Notes under the pieces: model-generated
The model's input: only the letters and a program-made list of their open reading frames with translations
What the model was told of the DNA's origin: nothing
Databases searched by the model: none
Program-made: the position numbers and the translations under genes
NCBI GenBank assembly: GCA_964017195.1
Contig: CAXHKT010000130.1
Coordinates: 1 to 64,000, forward strand
From: Siderastrea radians
Lineage: Eukaryota; Cnidaria; Anthozoa; Scleractinia; Rhizangiidae
DNA length: 64,000 bases
Reading direction: 5' to 3'
In this document: one piece after another, positions 50,692 to 60,534 of the stretch
How the letters are laid out: each line of letters starts with the position of its first letter
Position numbering within the stretch: position 1 is the first letter of the stretch

Positions 50692-51654
50692 ATGTCCAAC
50701 AACACTACTTACCCTCCATCTTGTTTAAAGAATATTTCAATCGTTTTTGACTTGGAAGACCACGGCGGACAAGAAGGTCCTTACAGTTTTGTAGCCAGTT
50801 TTGTAAGTGCGGTCTTTATCGCCATTTTTTCACCGGTGGCAGTGACTGGAAATGCGTTGATTTTGGCAGCGATTTGGAAAAAGACATTTTCACGAATGCC
50901 TTTTCATATTCTCCTTAGTGGATTATTGTTCACTGATTTGTGCACGGGGCTCATCGCTCAACCTGTAAATGTTGCATCCATTTTGCTTTACACCGTAAAG
51001 GCAAAGCAAGCTATAAAAAGGCCATTGTTATATGTCACGCTTGAAACACTTGCTGATGCCAGTGCAACGTACTTTATAGCCATCACTTTACTACTTTTAA
51101 CTTTTAAGTCCGTTGAACGATGGCTGCACATGTCTCAACGGTCTTTAATTACAGCGCGTCGTGGATATGTCATTGCCCTTGTGGTTGTGCTTATTCCAAC
51201 CCCCATGACTGTGCTCCGCTCGCTGGAAACCATAAATCCAGGTTCAATTGGGAGCGCGTATAATGTCACGATTATAGCAATGATACTTATTTGTTTTCTA
51301 ACTACATTTATTGCTTATTTTAACGTTATACGAATTATTCGTAGTCACCAGCTACATGTTCAAGCCAACGTAGCATCTCAACATTTTGGTCAGCCAGCAA
51401 TAAACTACGCCAAGTACAAGAAATCTGTAATTACAATCTTATACATGCTAGCTTTGTTTTCTTTTAGTTTTTGTCCTTTCGTTATCTCTGTTGGAGTGTA
51501 TATTCATGTAGGGTTAAACTCGGAAACGTCTGTGGCATTGAGTTTTTCCTTGGTACTTTTATTTTTATCGTCTTCTCTGAATCCATGCCTTTATATATGG
51601 AAAATGAATGATATTCGCTGTGGGGTGAAAAAATTATTGTGCTCGAAGAGCTAA
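50692..51654 (+). CDS. orphan class A (rhodopsin-like) GPCR, single exon
   Basis: This is an intact 320-residue seven-helix receptor in one exon. The N terminus has two N-glycosylation sites (NNTT, NIS) and no signal peptide. TM1 carries GN (N54). TM2 has FTDLCTG with the conserved D82. TM3 ends VERW (141-144) where most class A receptors have DRY. TM4 lacks the usual tryptophan. TM5 is followed by a basic NVIRIIRSHQ loop. TM6 has FCP (260-262) in place of CWxP, and TM7 has NPCLY (297-301), the NPxxY motif, then a helix-8-like tail with a cysteine (KKLLC). The usual TM3/loop-2 disulfide is not evident and extracellular loop 2 is very short. It should act at the plasma membrane and couple to G proteins; the ligand is unknown. 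Such single-exon, diverged receptors form large families in corals. AATAAA follows 73 bases after the stop. Confidence 0.93.
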   Translation: MSNNTTYPPSCLKNISIVFDLEDHGGQEGPYSFVASFVSAVFIAIFSPVAVTGNALILAAIWKKTFSRMPFHILLSGLLFTDLCTGLIAQPVNVASILLYTVKAKQAIKRPLLYVTLETLADASATYFIAITLLLLTFKSVERWLHMSQRSLITARRGYVIALVVVLIPTPMTVLRSLETINPGSIGSAYNVTIIAMILICFLTTFIAYFNVIRIIRSHQLHVQANVASQHFGQPAINYAKYKKSVITILYMLALFSFSFCPFVISVGVYIHVGLNSETSVALSFSLVLLFLSSSLNPCLYIWKMNDIRCGVKKLLCSKS

Positions 51655-51726
51655 CTATACACATTGTGTGTTGATCTTCATCTCGATGATTGTAAGTAAT
51701 TAAACGACTTTTTCTTGAACAATACG

Positions 51727-51732
51727 AATAAA
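51727..51732 (+). promoter_or_regulatory. polyadenylation signal of the GPCR gene
   Basis: AATAAA lies 73 bases downstream of the GPCR stop codon, the expected spacing for a short 3' UTR. Confidence 0.55.
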
Positions 51733-52751
51733 ACTGAATGTGGTTCGGCAGTAGCTGTAAACTTTTGTCAAATATTCTCTTTCAAGAATATCATGTTTTG
51801 CTGAAAAAAATAATATTCTGTCAAACATTCGTTTTTTATAACATTATCTGTTTAAATGATATTATTGCGGATGAAACCAAGAAATCACACCCTAAACAGT
51901 TAATTAAGAGCGGTTGTCTGTAAATATGGACCAGGGGTAGGAAATATAAAAATTTTGAAAAATCCCAAAAAAAATTCTGCAGACTATCCTAGGTATTCGA
52001 TTAATGAAAATATAAATTTTAGTTTCATCGAATAAATATTTGGGTGATACGGCGCGGGTGTCAAGTTTGGGCGCTTTACGGCCTCCTCCAGACCGCTTTT
52101 TGGGGGCTCTAAACCAGGCTACGAAAAGAGCTCGATTTGAATCTAATTCAAATATCATTCAACAAAGAAAGCTTCTTATCATATTAAAGGGTTTTTAACA
52201 CATATTTTGAGTGGTTATGTTCTTGAATTAATTGCGACTAGAATATTTTACCAATTTTTAAATATTTACAAAATTTCGAGGATTTCAAGAGAGCAAAATT
52301 TTGTCGAAATTCGAAGGCCTAAAATCACACCCGGTACCTAGTTTCAAACAGCAAAAGACAATCCACATTAAAAAGCAATCGCTAAGCTTTCAAAATATGG
52401 TTTTAAAACTTTGGACAACACATGAAATGAATTTCTGGGAACGCGAAATTCAGGGAGCACTTGAGTGAAATTTGATCTTTCTCACTTGACAGTTTTGAGT
52501 TTGGCGCGACACAAGTCAATACTCAAACAAATGTTTCAGCCAAAATACGTTTAATTTAGGCAATCTCAAGTCCCACAGTGATACATAAATGCTTCATAGA
52601 CATTAGGTGGAAAATGTTGCACCAATTTGCAGTCGAAAAGAACTCATATCCCGGCTAATTTCAGGCATTTGAACTTGCCTCGCTAATGTAAACATGTGGG
52701 TCAAGTTCTTGCCACGACACAGCGCAGTGTTCAAAATCTACACCAAATAAC
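51733..52751. other. intergenic, no gene recognised
   Basis: A small G+C-rich island near 52,040-52,130 breaks otherwise A/T-rich sequence. The minus frame over it (51,904-52,158) has no family signature and is low complexity. Confidence 0.5.
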
Positions 52752-52762
52752 TATCCTGTCTA

Positions 52763-52769
<7 letters not shown>

Positions 52770-52805
<36 letters not shown>

Positions 52806-52810
52806 ATAAT
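52770..52810. repeat. (TA)n microsatellite forming the LINE tail
   Basis: About 17 TA units sit between the target duplication and the LINE 3' UTR. It is either the LINE's own tail or part of a TA-rich target. Confidence 0.85.
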
Positions 52811-53232
52811 CTTTATTTCAATAACATGGTACATTACACTAATACATCACAATATTTCGCACAATATTGATACATAAATTACACTGGTTTACGCTCCATT
52901 AAACTATTGGTTTTAGATTAAAAAAAACAAAAGAAAAAAACATACAAAAATTTATTACAACAAAAATTGGCGACGTCTAGTCAATAAGGATGATATATAC
53001 TGTATATATAGCGGTCACCGTGCAAGTCATAACCTTCACCATGTATATAATTTTATACGCCATAGCTTCCTTTAAACTTATCTGGACTTATTAGAGGCTT
53101 AATTTATCATTGATTATAATTTCTCAATGCGATATTTCAATTGTAATTTTTTTTATAAATTCCCTCAATCTCAGTTCTTCTGAATTTAACTTGTTAGCAT
53201 AAAGATAGTATCTAGCAAATAAAAGAGCATAG

Positions 53233-56200
53233 TTAAACTTTTTTAACATCATAGTTGATGGAGCGGTAATTACAGTTGGAAATTTCCCAGAGTAATTCGA
53301 TTATGTTAGGAGAGAAGGAGGTGCCATTTTCTTCATTGAACCACTTAATAACTTCTGTAAAAAACTCTTTCGACCATCGACAGTGGATGAAAGAATGGCC
53401 AATTGAGTCAGGTTCCTGACAATACACGCATGCACTGTCGCTTTCTATTCCATATAAACAAAGTTCCTTTCTTGTTAAAATAATTCTGTGTAAAAATTTA
53501 AAGTAAACCTCTCTAAAATTGTTTTCTTTACGGATATTTCTTAGATGTTTGAAATACCTGGTCAATTCTATTTCGTTGGACTGCAGATCACGAGCCCATT
53601 TCCTAGGCGCCTTGGGTTCTGGATTGTCTTTGTTTATGAAAAGCCAGTAGTAATCTCTGCTCTTCCATTTCAGAAGATTTATGTCTATTGAAGATGATAG
53701 CTGAAAGAAAGTATCATCTGGTAAATAAGTAAATTGAGGGTCCAAATTTAGTTTTGCTTTTTCAACTAGTCGCCTGGGTAATGCTGAGACCACCTGTAAA
53801 TACTGTAAGAAGTTACATTTTAAGTTATATTTTGTGGTGAATTCACTATGCGAGAGAAAAGCACCGTTATTCGTAAGGAGGTCGCAAACTCGGAAAATCC
53901 CTTTCTGAAACCACGATTTATAGAAAAAAGTCTTACGATCTATAAGAATTTCTTTATTGTTGAATAAAACTAAGTCCTGTCCAAGGTCAGTTTCGTAGGA
54001 GGATTTTAATTCATGAAAGCACTGTAGCATTACTTGGTAAAATTGAGGCATACCGATCTGCTTAAGAAACCTCGAATCTTAGTTACATCTTAACAAGAAA
54101 TTTAGATCACCGTACATGTCGAAAAAGTGGTTTGGGATTGCTTTCCAAACCTGGCTCCATTCCTCATCGTTAGATAAAAGCCTTGATATCCAGGCGAGCC
54201 TTAGGGATTTGGCCATTACATCCGCATTTGGAACACGTATTCCTCCTTTATTATAATTTTGGTACATTACTTGACGTTTGATCTTGTCTTTCTTTTTTTC
54301 CAAATGAATTGGAAAATAGTTGTATTGATAGTTGGAATACAAGTCAAAGGAACATCCAGAATTGACATAGAGTAGACTAATTGCGGGATACCAAGGGATT
54401 TTGTTATTAGGCATCTGCCTAATATAGAAAGCTTACGTGACTGCCAAACCTCTAGTTTAGAGGCTAATTTGTCAATTTTAACTAGAAAATTCTTTTTATT
54501 ATTTTGCCTTTCGTCGTATGATATGAAAATGCCTAATGCTCGAACCGGTTCTTTAGGCCATTTAAACCCAAATGGTTTTTCTTCTCTTTCTCTCCAAGGG
54601 TCGAGCCATAAAGCTTTGGTTTTAGTGGGATTTAATCGTAAGCCGGAGACATTCCCGAAGGCGTCCACCACTTCGATTGCAGATCACGTACAAAATCATT
54701 AAAGGCCCCATTGTTACCCTCGTCATGTGAAACATATAAATTCTCATAGAAGGATTCGATTTCTTTCATTATCTCGTCTTCTTCAACAAGTATTTTGCCG
54801 TCTTCTCGTTTTATTTCCGTAATTACTTTACGGTTGAAATTTCTTTTCTCTAAATTAAAGAAATACTTTGTAGGTTTTTCACCTTGTTCAACCCATCTGA
54901 CTTTAGATCGAAAAATTGCACCCTTCCCTTTGGCTTCGTAAATACGTTGAAGTTCGATTTTTAAGTTGTCATATTCTTCATTTCAGCGCTTAACTGTTCG
55001 TCCGTATTACAGTTGTTGATTTTAATTTCTAAAGCTTCCAAACGCTTTTGAAGCTTCGTTTCTCGAATTCTCCGTTGTTTTTCTTTGTGTTTTGAGTACG
55101 AAATGGTGAGACGTCTTATTTCCATTTTAATTAATTCCCATTTTAATCGATCGTCTTTCAAATCTGAATACTTCTCACGTATAGCCGCGTAGTTTTCTTC
55201 TTTAAGCTCGACATACTTATTGTCTTCCACAAGTGAGTTATTGAATTTCCACAAGCCGGGGCCACGCTTTTCGCTGAGAATTTTAAGATCAAGTACAACG
55301 GCTTTATGATCCGGAGCGTTTGAAACTTTCGTATTAGTTTTAACGACCCAGTTTTTCACTGATTTCGATACTAGGAAGAAATCAATTCTGGATCTGACTT
55401 CCAGCGATTTGGACTCATAAGTAAAGCTTCTTTCATTTGGATAAAGCTTCCTAAAAACGTCGATTAAGCCAATGTCATCCATTATCGCAATAAGTTTATC
55501 ACGATATAAAGTTGGTCTCCAAGGAATACCGCCCTTTTTGTCAGTAGCTGCAGGGTAACGTTCCAATCGCCTCCCACAATAAGATTACTAATTTCCGTAT
55601 GTGACATCAGGTATCTATTTAAAGTTAACAAGAATTTCTGTTGTTGTTGAGAGTCATTCGGAGCATAAATATTACAGATTGAAATTTTGGCTGAATTGTA
55701 GATCAAATTAATTGACACAATTCTGCCGTCAAGATCCTTACCTGTCACTTCCACGTTCAGTTTGCTTGAAGGATTTATCAAAATAGAAACTCCTTTGCTA
55801 TGGGTTGACCCGTGGGAAAAGAAAATAGCACCTCCCCACTCACTCTTCCATATCGGTTCATCTTTTTGTTCCAAGAATGTTTCCTGGAGGAGGTAAATCT
55901 GACAGTTTTGATCTTTCAGGAATCTAAAAATACTCCTTCGCTTAACTTGGTTTCTTAAGCCTCTAACCAGGGGGGGAAGCAACTTCCCATACATTCTCTT
56001 AAATGAAATCCAAACGATGTTCTCACAACTTGCAAAGCAATCTGTGAGGTTCTGGTCAGCGGATATGCCTCCTGCGCTTGCCCAGATGTTGCATGCTCCA
56101 ACAGAACTCGGACACTGAAGGGAAAAATTATGGCGGCCAAAGGCGGCGGATTCGGTTTTGTCCTTTCGTTTAGGTAATTGACGAATGGATCTTATTTTAC

Positions 56201-57206
56201 ACTATTATCATGTTTTCGTGCTTTTTGCTTTTTATGAAGATAAAAGTTTACTCTTGGAGTTGTTTAGTCGCAAAGTATAGTAGAACAGTAGCGCTTCGAT
56301 CAATCCAGTCTGCCCTGATCGACTGTATAGAATCAGATAGAATTTTCTGAAGTTGGGTTAAAAACTGGGATCGGGTTCAAAGTACTGAACTGTGAAATGA
56401 TCTTGTTAACACATAACTGGATTATTGATAATAAAAGTCGTATTTTGTGCGTAGGAATTGTTTCCATTAGGTTATTAGCAGCTTTGATTGAACTTATTTC
56501 CATCGGTGTTTTTTGGCACATTTCTCGTAGCAATTTATTTAGACCACGCTGGAGGAAAACATGCAAACCCAGTACAGCCATAACTATCTCATCTCATGCT
56601 ATCAATTCGTTACAGAATGAGATGTATAAAGAAGCACTGACAGTATTTTTATTTATCACATGCATCAGTTCAGCGGTAGATAAAGACAAAAAATAGCTCG
56701 CGGAGTACAAGAAATAAAATCCTGAATAGTTCAAGCGCTTTGTCTCGGTGAGAATTTTATTTACGTTGAATTATCTAATTCTAGCATTCAACTTTGAAGC
56801 GTTTGTCGCAAACCTGTTCTCCAAGTATAAACAAGCGAAACGTGACTGCCATACAGCTCGCAGCTGATCCATTCGCCACTGCAACAAACAAGACAGTGCG
56901 AAAACAGAAGTGTCTTCATCGATGTCGCTTCCATCGAATATTCTCTTGTCCGAAACTGACAGATTAGCCGCTCACCGCTTACTTTCCCCCGACAAAATAC
57001 ACCTAAATTTTAAAACTAATCCAAATAAGTCGATCGCTATGTCGATCCGTGTCGATCAGAAATATTTATTATTACGAACACCGCTGTCCACGTTTTGACT
57101 GGACCGCTTTGCAAGTTGTGAGAACATCGTTTCTCGGTCCCAGGCTTCGCTTCTTCCCCCCCCCCCCCTGGCCTCTAACATTTAAAGATAGGATACTAAT
57201 TTTCAT
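53233..57206 (-). pseudogene. LINE ORF2: endonuclease and C-terminal part, RT core deleted
   Basis: The start codon is at 57,206 on the minus strand (MKISIL...), nine codons before the hAT-like insertion; reading resumes at 55,967. The apurinic-type endonuclease carries QETFLE, NIYAPN, GGDWN, SRIDFF and APDH motifs (55,300-55,900), with a frameshift near 55,520. Another frameshift is near 54,965. After ESFYENLY (54,750) the frame passes directly to VSGLRLNPTKTKALWL (54,600-54,650). The palm motifs around (F/Y)xDD that should lie between are missing, consistent with a deletion at about 54,670-54,720. A frame change follows near 54,300-54,400 and a TAA at 54,079. The last part (53,233-54,051) ends with CVYCQEPDSIGHSFIHC, a CCHC knuckle typical of the L1/Tx1 group. 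Confidence 0.9.
55968..57170. mobile_element. 1.2-kb hAT-like insertion inside LINE ORF2
   Basis: It begins CAGGGGGGGAAG and ends CTTCTTCC...CCCCCCCTG. GCCTCTAAC occurs on both sides (55,959-55,967 and 57,171-57,179), in line with the 8-bp target duplications and CAGGG ends of hAT transposons. Sub-terminal inverted blocks match (ACGATGTTCTCACAACTTGC and CTTTGCAAGTTGTGAGAACA). The interior has no transposase. Confidence 0.9.
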
Positions 57207-57560
57207 TTGCGACGACATGACCATAACATGCTAATGTTGACATACGATAATTTTATCATGAGAAACAACAACTAATAAGCAGATTTGAAATTCACAGGTT
57301 CGCAATAATTACAACTTGTAGTTAGACTGTTGCTATGAAATAAAAAGGAAGGGAACAACAAAATTACACTGACGAATACAATCGAAGCAAACACATACAC
57401 AAAACACAAACATTATACAAGCGTTTAATTGCATGCTATCTACGGGCGTAGAGGACTTTGTGTCTTATCCATCCCAATTCGAATTCAAAACGAAAACAAT
57501 AATTTGTCAGTAGGACTTAGAAATAAAGATGTGCTAAAACGCAGTCGGGCTAGCTTACAG

Positions 57561-58406
57561 TCATACGTTGTCGAGGTCTTCCTGGGAACGGATTCGTTTG
57601 GGTGCGCCATCAGGCGAGGTCTTAACGTAAATCTTGCCGTCCATGGACCATACACTGACCAAAAGTCCATCTTTTTTCATTTGGTTGGCTTCTTTCATTA
57701 AATCTTTTCGGAAGGACGTTAGGTTTTCGTTGATGTATAGACGTTCCGAGGCCAAAGCCGCGGCTGTTGTGGAATGCGGAAACAACTGTGTAATCTTCAC
57801 ATTTTTAAGTTCAATTCGCTTCTTATAAAGTGCAGTACTCTTCTTGTGGCTGATAAACTTTACGATTATATTCTTCGGTTTGTTCTTTCCACTGTATAAT
57901 GTATGTGAGATGTCGATATCTTCACTCTGGATCGGAACATTTAACACCTCACCCAACTTGATGACCACATCTTCCGTGGAAGTGTACAAATTTTCGGGGA
58001 CGCCGTGGATTTCCAACGAGTTCTTGCGTGTGTACTGTTGTAGTTCTACTTTCATCGCATCGTTAGCTTTCATCACTTTACTTAGGGACACCTTCAAGGA
58101 ATTTAATTGCTGTTCTTGAAAGCCGAAGGAAGATTTTAAATCGGCCACCTCGCTTGCCAACTTTCTGTTTTCAATCTGAATATCTTTAAGAGTTGTTTGG
58201 ACGCTTGAAAGCATATCTTTTATAACTTTAAGGTTCGGTTCTTGTTCAGGAACTGTTTCGTAGAACTCTGAATCTTCGTCACCTTCGCCGCCATCTTTAT
58301 CGCTGGCACACTCAGTCGCATCCATGTTGAGTTTCTTGGCTGAGTTTGAGTCGTCTTCAGTGGAACCTCTCTCGCCTCGTTTGTGTTTACCTCTTCTCTT
58401 TTTCAT
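57561..58406 (-). CDS. LINE ORF1 protein (coiled coil plus RRM-like), intact
   Basis: This open frame of 281 residues starts one base inside the element's 5' end. A basic N terminus (MKKRRGKHKRGERG) is followed by an acidic stretch (DKDGGEGDEDSEFYE). A coiled coil with heptad leucines and isoleucines follows at about residues 58-125 (VIKDMLSSVQTTLKDIQ, LASEVADLKSSF). Then comes an RRM-like domain opening with NSLEIHGVPEN and a basic C-terminal domain (NENLTSFRKDLMKEAN, GKIYVKTSPDG). This is the trimeric nucleic-acid chaperone layout of L1/Tx1 ORF1 proteins, which package LINE RNA. It has no stops or frameshifts, although ORF2 of the same copy is dead. Confidence 0.9.
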   Translation of the reverse strand: MKKRRGKHKRGERGSTEDDSNSAKKLNMDATECASDKDGGEGDEDSEFYETVPEQEPNLKVIKDMLSSVQTTLKDIQIENRKLASEVADLKSSFGFQEQQLNSLKVSLSKVMKANDAMKVELQQYTRKNSLEIHGVPENLYTSTEDVVIKLGEVLNVPIQSEDIDISHTLYSGKNKPKNIIVKFISHKKSTALYKKRIELKNVKITQLFPHSTTAAALASERLYINENLTSFRKDLMKEANQMKKDGLLVSVWSMDGKIYVKTSPDGAPKRIRSQEDLDNV

Positions 58407-58425
58407 TTATCCTGTCTAGTATATA

Positions 58426-59480
58426 ATCAGGTCTACAATATGTTTGTTTGTACCTTGTGTCGTTGTTTGTCGTCATTTCCGCAAAAACGGAGTCAGACTA
58501 CAGCGAAATCCCCGCGCGCTCGACTTGTCACGAGTCTCGTGGAAGTGTTGTTACGTGAGTCGAGAATGGAGTCGAGATTGCGTTACATCAGGAGCCCTGT
58601 TACATAGGGGCTCCTGGCTACATAAGATGACACACAGGAAGACCGGTTACTTCAGGATTATTTCTGAGTTGTGAAAAAAAATTCCATCCCCAATCTACAT
58701 GTTGTAGGTATGCCATTGGAATGAGCTGACAATCTCAAATTTTCACACATTGCAGTCAGTTACCATCGCAGACTTTTGATCCCCGAACGTCACAAACAGT
58801 ATCCATTAGCGCTATGTAAATACCGTGTTCTTTTTTGTTGTTTGTTTTTGTTCAACACTTTTTTCCCTGCCTATATTTGTCCTGATTTCTATCAGATTGG
58901 TAAATATCCTAATGCATTGCGCAATGCCCTATTATACAAAGCACAAGTAAGAGCGTCCCGGTACAGTCTGATCTTGCGCTTACGGTATCAATCTTGATAG
59001 TGCAGTCTCTTTCTATAAATTAGCGGTGAGAATAAGTAAGCATCAGTGCCAGCTAGTATACGTCTGCTCGCTAATGTGCGAAGATACAGCGTGCGAATAT
59101 GGAGCGCTGGTTGGGGGCGAGTGTGGTTCAAGTACCAAATATCCGAGCACAGAGTATGCGCGCATCGGAGAGTGCAACCGATCAATTGAGCGCCACTTTA
59201 CAGACACCCTGCAAGCCAGTTTGGTTAACCGGTTTAAACACTGAAGCAGAGCTGATATTAGCCAGGGCAGGTAAGTTTGAGACATATTTTCTTTTTAATC
59301 TCACGTTAAGCTGTACTCTGGCGTTGTGTACGTGTGCGCTGAGTTGCACTGTTGTAGTCATAGGGCAGGTTAAAATAAAAAAGGTTTACTTGTTTTCTCA
59401 TAAGTTGATTTATCAATGAACAGGCGTCAAAAGCGTGAAACGCTTTCTTTGCATGCTAGAGGTGATGTATTACACTCTAC
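58426..59480. other. spacer between LINE and Polinton-like genes, no gene recognised
   Basis: Several overlapping frames occur at 58,990-59,420 but none shows a domain. The left end of the Polinton-like element should fall here. No terminal inverted repeat can be identified because the other end lies beyond the window. Confidence 0.5.
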
Positions 59481-59915
59481 ATGCCATTTTCTTGCTTAAA
59501 AGGTTTGGCACGACCTTTGATAAAGCCAGCCCTTGGGGCATTAGCAAGTGCAGGTTTGAGTCTCGGCGCTCAAAAGGTGCTGAAAAAGATATTCGGAAAG
59601 GGTTTTGGGCCGAAGGAAATTGAGCTTTATAAACTTGTCCAGCAAATGACTCCTCCTCAGAAAAAAGTGGCGGGACAATATCTTGTTGGAAAAGGTTTTG
59701 TGACGGGAGGCGCATCACAGTACGGCGGCTTCCTTGGTATGTTGGCGTCTATCGGAGTACCTTTGGCCATTGATTTAGTCCGAAAAATAATCGGAAAAGG
59801 TCTGCAAACTCAACCACCACGCTCACGACCAAGACGAGCACCCCCCTACCCCCACCTCCGAAAAAGGGAGGAGGAATGCAAATTCGACCCCAACTTTCTT
59901 CGGAATTTGGGATGA
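59481..59915 (+). CDS. Polinton-like hydrophobic protein, putative minor capsid/membrane-active
   Basis: This is a 144-residue open frame. The middle resembles a short Polinton/adintovirus protein with a glycine-rich amphipathic helix: QYLVGKGFVTGGASQYGGF, then LASIGVPLAIDLVRKIIGKG, followed by a basic, proline-rich tail (RSRPRRAPPYP). Such proteins have been compared with the adenovirus pVI-type membrane-lytic cement protein; that role is inferred, not shown. The first 10-15 residues are uncertain because no upstream signal decides the start. The protein lacks the longer C-terminal part I would expect, so it may be shortened. The protease follows four bases downstream on the same strand. Confidence 0.7.
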   Translation: MPFSCLKGLARPLIKPALGALASAGLSLGAQKVLKKIFGKGFGPKEIELYKLVQQMTPPQKKVAGQYLVGKGFVTGGASQYGGFLGMLASIGVPLAIDLVRKIIGKGLQTQPPRSRPRRAPPYPHLRKREEECKFDPNFLRNLG

Positions 59916-59919
59916 TTAT

Positions 59920-60374
59920 TTGAAAAAAAAAATAAAGTTTGAAGATAAACCTCTTTCCAACATAGATCTCAGAAAATGGTGCGATTATTTGCGCATCCCC
60001 ATCAAAGGTATTTTTAGCAGAAACGAAAAAAAAAACCCCTGTTGCATTCCCCGTGCATTATTAACTTGGATGATTTTGGAAGTTTGGGAACTCATTGGGT
60101 ATGTTGTTGGCCTGCCAAAGGTACGTACGAGTATTTTGATTCATTTGGGCTTCCGCCACCTTTGGAATGGGAAAAAGAAATGTCAATGCACGGAATCAAA
60201 CATTTTTTCAGAAATGATAACCAAATTCAATGGGAACAAAGTGTGAGATGTGGTTACTACTGCCTTCTCTTTTTAAACGAAAGAAACAAAGGCACCAGTT
60301 TCGTCCATATTTTGAAAATGTTCACCGATGATGTCCTTCAAAACGAACACATCGTAAAGAATTATTTTTCATAA
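59920..60374 (+). pseudogene. adenain-like cysteine protease (virion maturation), frameshifted
   Basis: The N-terminal part (DKPLSNIDLRKWCDYLRIP, residues 8-26 of the first frame) and the catalytic part lie in two different frames. The switch falls at an A run near 60,025-60,035. In the second frame the C5-family triad region is visible: the histidine in GTHWVCC, the aspartate in YFDSFG, and the cysteine in RCGYYCL. Adenain-type proteases cleave capsid precursor proteins in Polintons and adenoviruses. The catalytic residues are therefore retained, but the reading frame is broken, so no functional protein is expected without frame correction. The frame ends IVKNYFS at 60,374, and the next piece starts 10 bases later. 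Confidence 0.88.
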
Positions 60375-60384
60375 GATATATACA

Positions 60385-60534
60385 ATGGAAGTGTACTGTG
60401 TGAAAGAAAAGCGACACACCCCCAATGTGAAAGGAAGTGAAAAGGTTGTAATCACAAAGAACAATCGAAAACTCTTGAAAGTAAAATGCGCTAGTTGCGG
60501 AATAACGAAAACACGTTTTATGCCGGGAAACTAG
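60385..60534 (+). CDS. DUF5679-like 49-aa piece (N-terminal domain of PLA2-like protein)
   Basis: This small frame starts MEVYCVKEKRHTPNV, continues VITKNNRKLLKVKCASCGI and ends TKTRFMPGN. The order YCVK, a threonine-lysine-asparagine-glycine/arginine turn, then CxxCG and a final TRF box matches the small DUF5679-type domain. As I recall it, this domain precedes the phospholipase-A2-like domain in coral Polintons. One of the usual cysteines is replaced (YCVKE, not YCVKC). The PLA2-like frame begins overlapping, in another frame. They are either two genes or one protein split by a frameshift near 60,530; the latter is more likely from family layout. Confidence 0.7.
   Translation: MEVYCVKEKRHTPNVKGSEKVVITKNNRKLLKVKCASCGITKTRFMPGN

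Larger units (their letters stand above)
52770..58407 (-). mobile_element. L1/Tx1-like LINE with 18-bp target duplication and deleted RT core
   Basis: The minus-strand order is ORF1, ORF2, 3' UTR, AATAAAG (about 52,818) and a (TA)n tail. TATCCTGTCTAGTATATA flanks the element at 52,752-52,769 and 58,408-58,425, a clear target-site duplication. The 5' boundary lies one base before the ORF1 start codon, so no 5' UTR remains. ORF2 keeps its endonuclease and C-terminal region. It has lost the reverse-transcriptase catalytic core, has two or more frameshifts and one in-frame stop, and carries a nested hAT-like insertion at 55,968-57,170. Confidence 0.95.

Noticed and set aside
59099..59419. 106-codon frame upstream of the Polinton genes
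   Set aside because: No domain, and overlapping frames on the other strand are equally long; treated as spacer.
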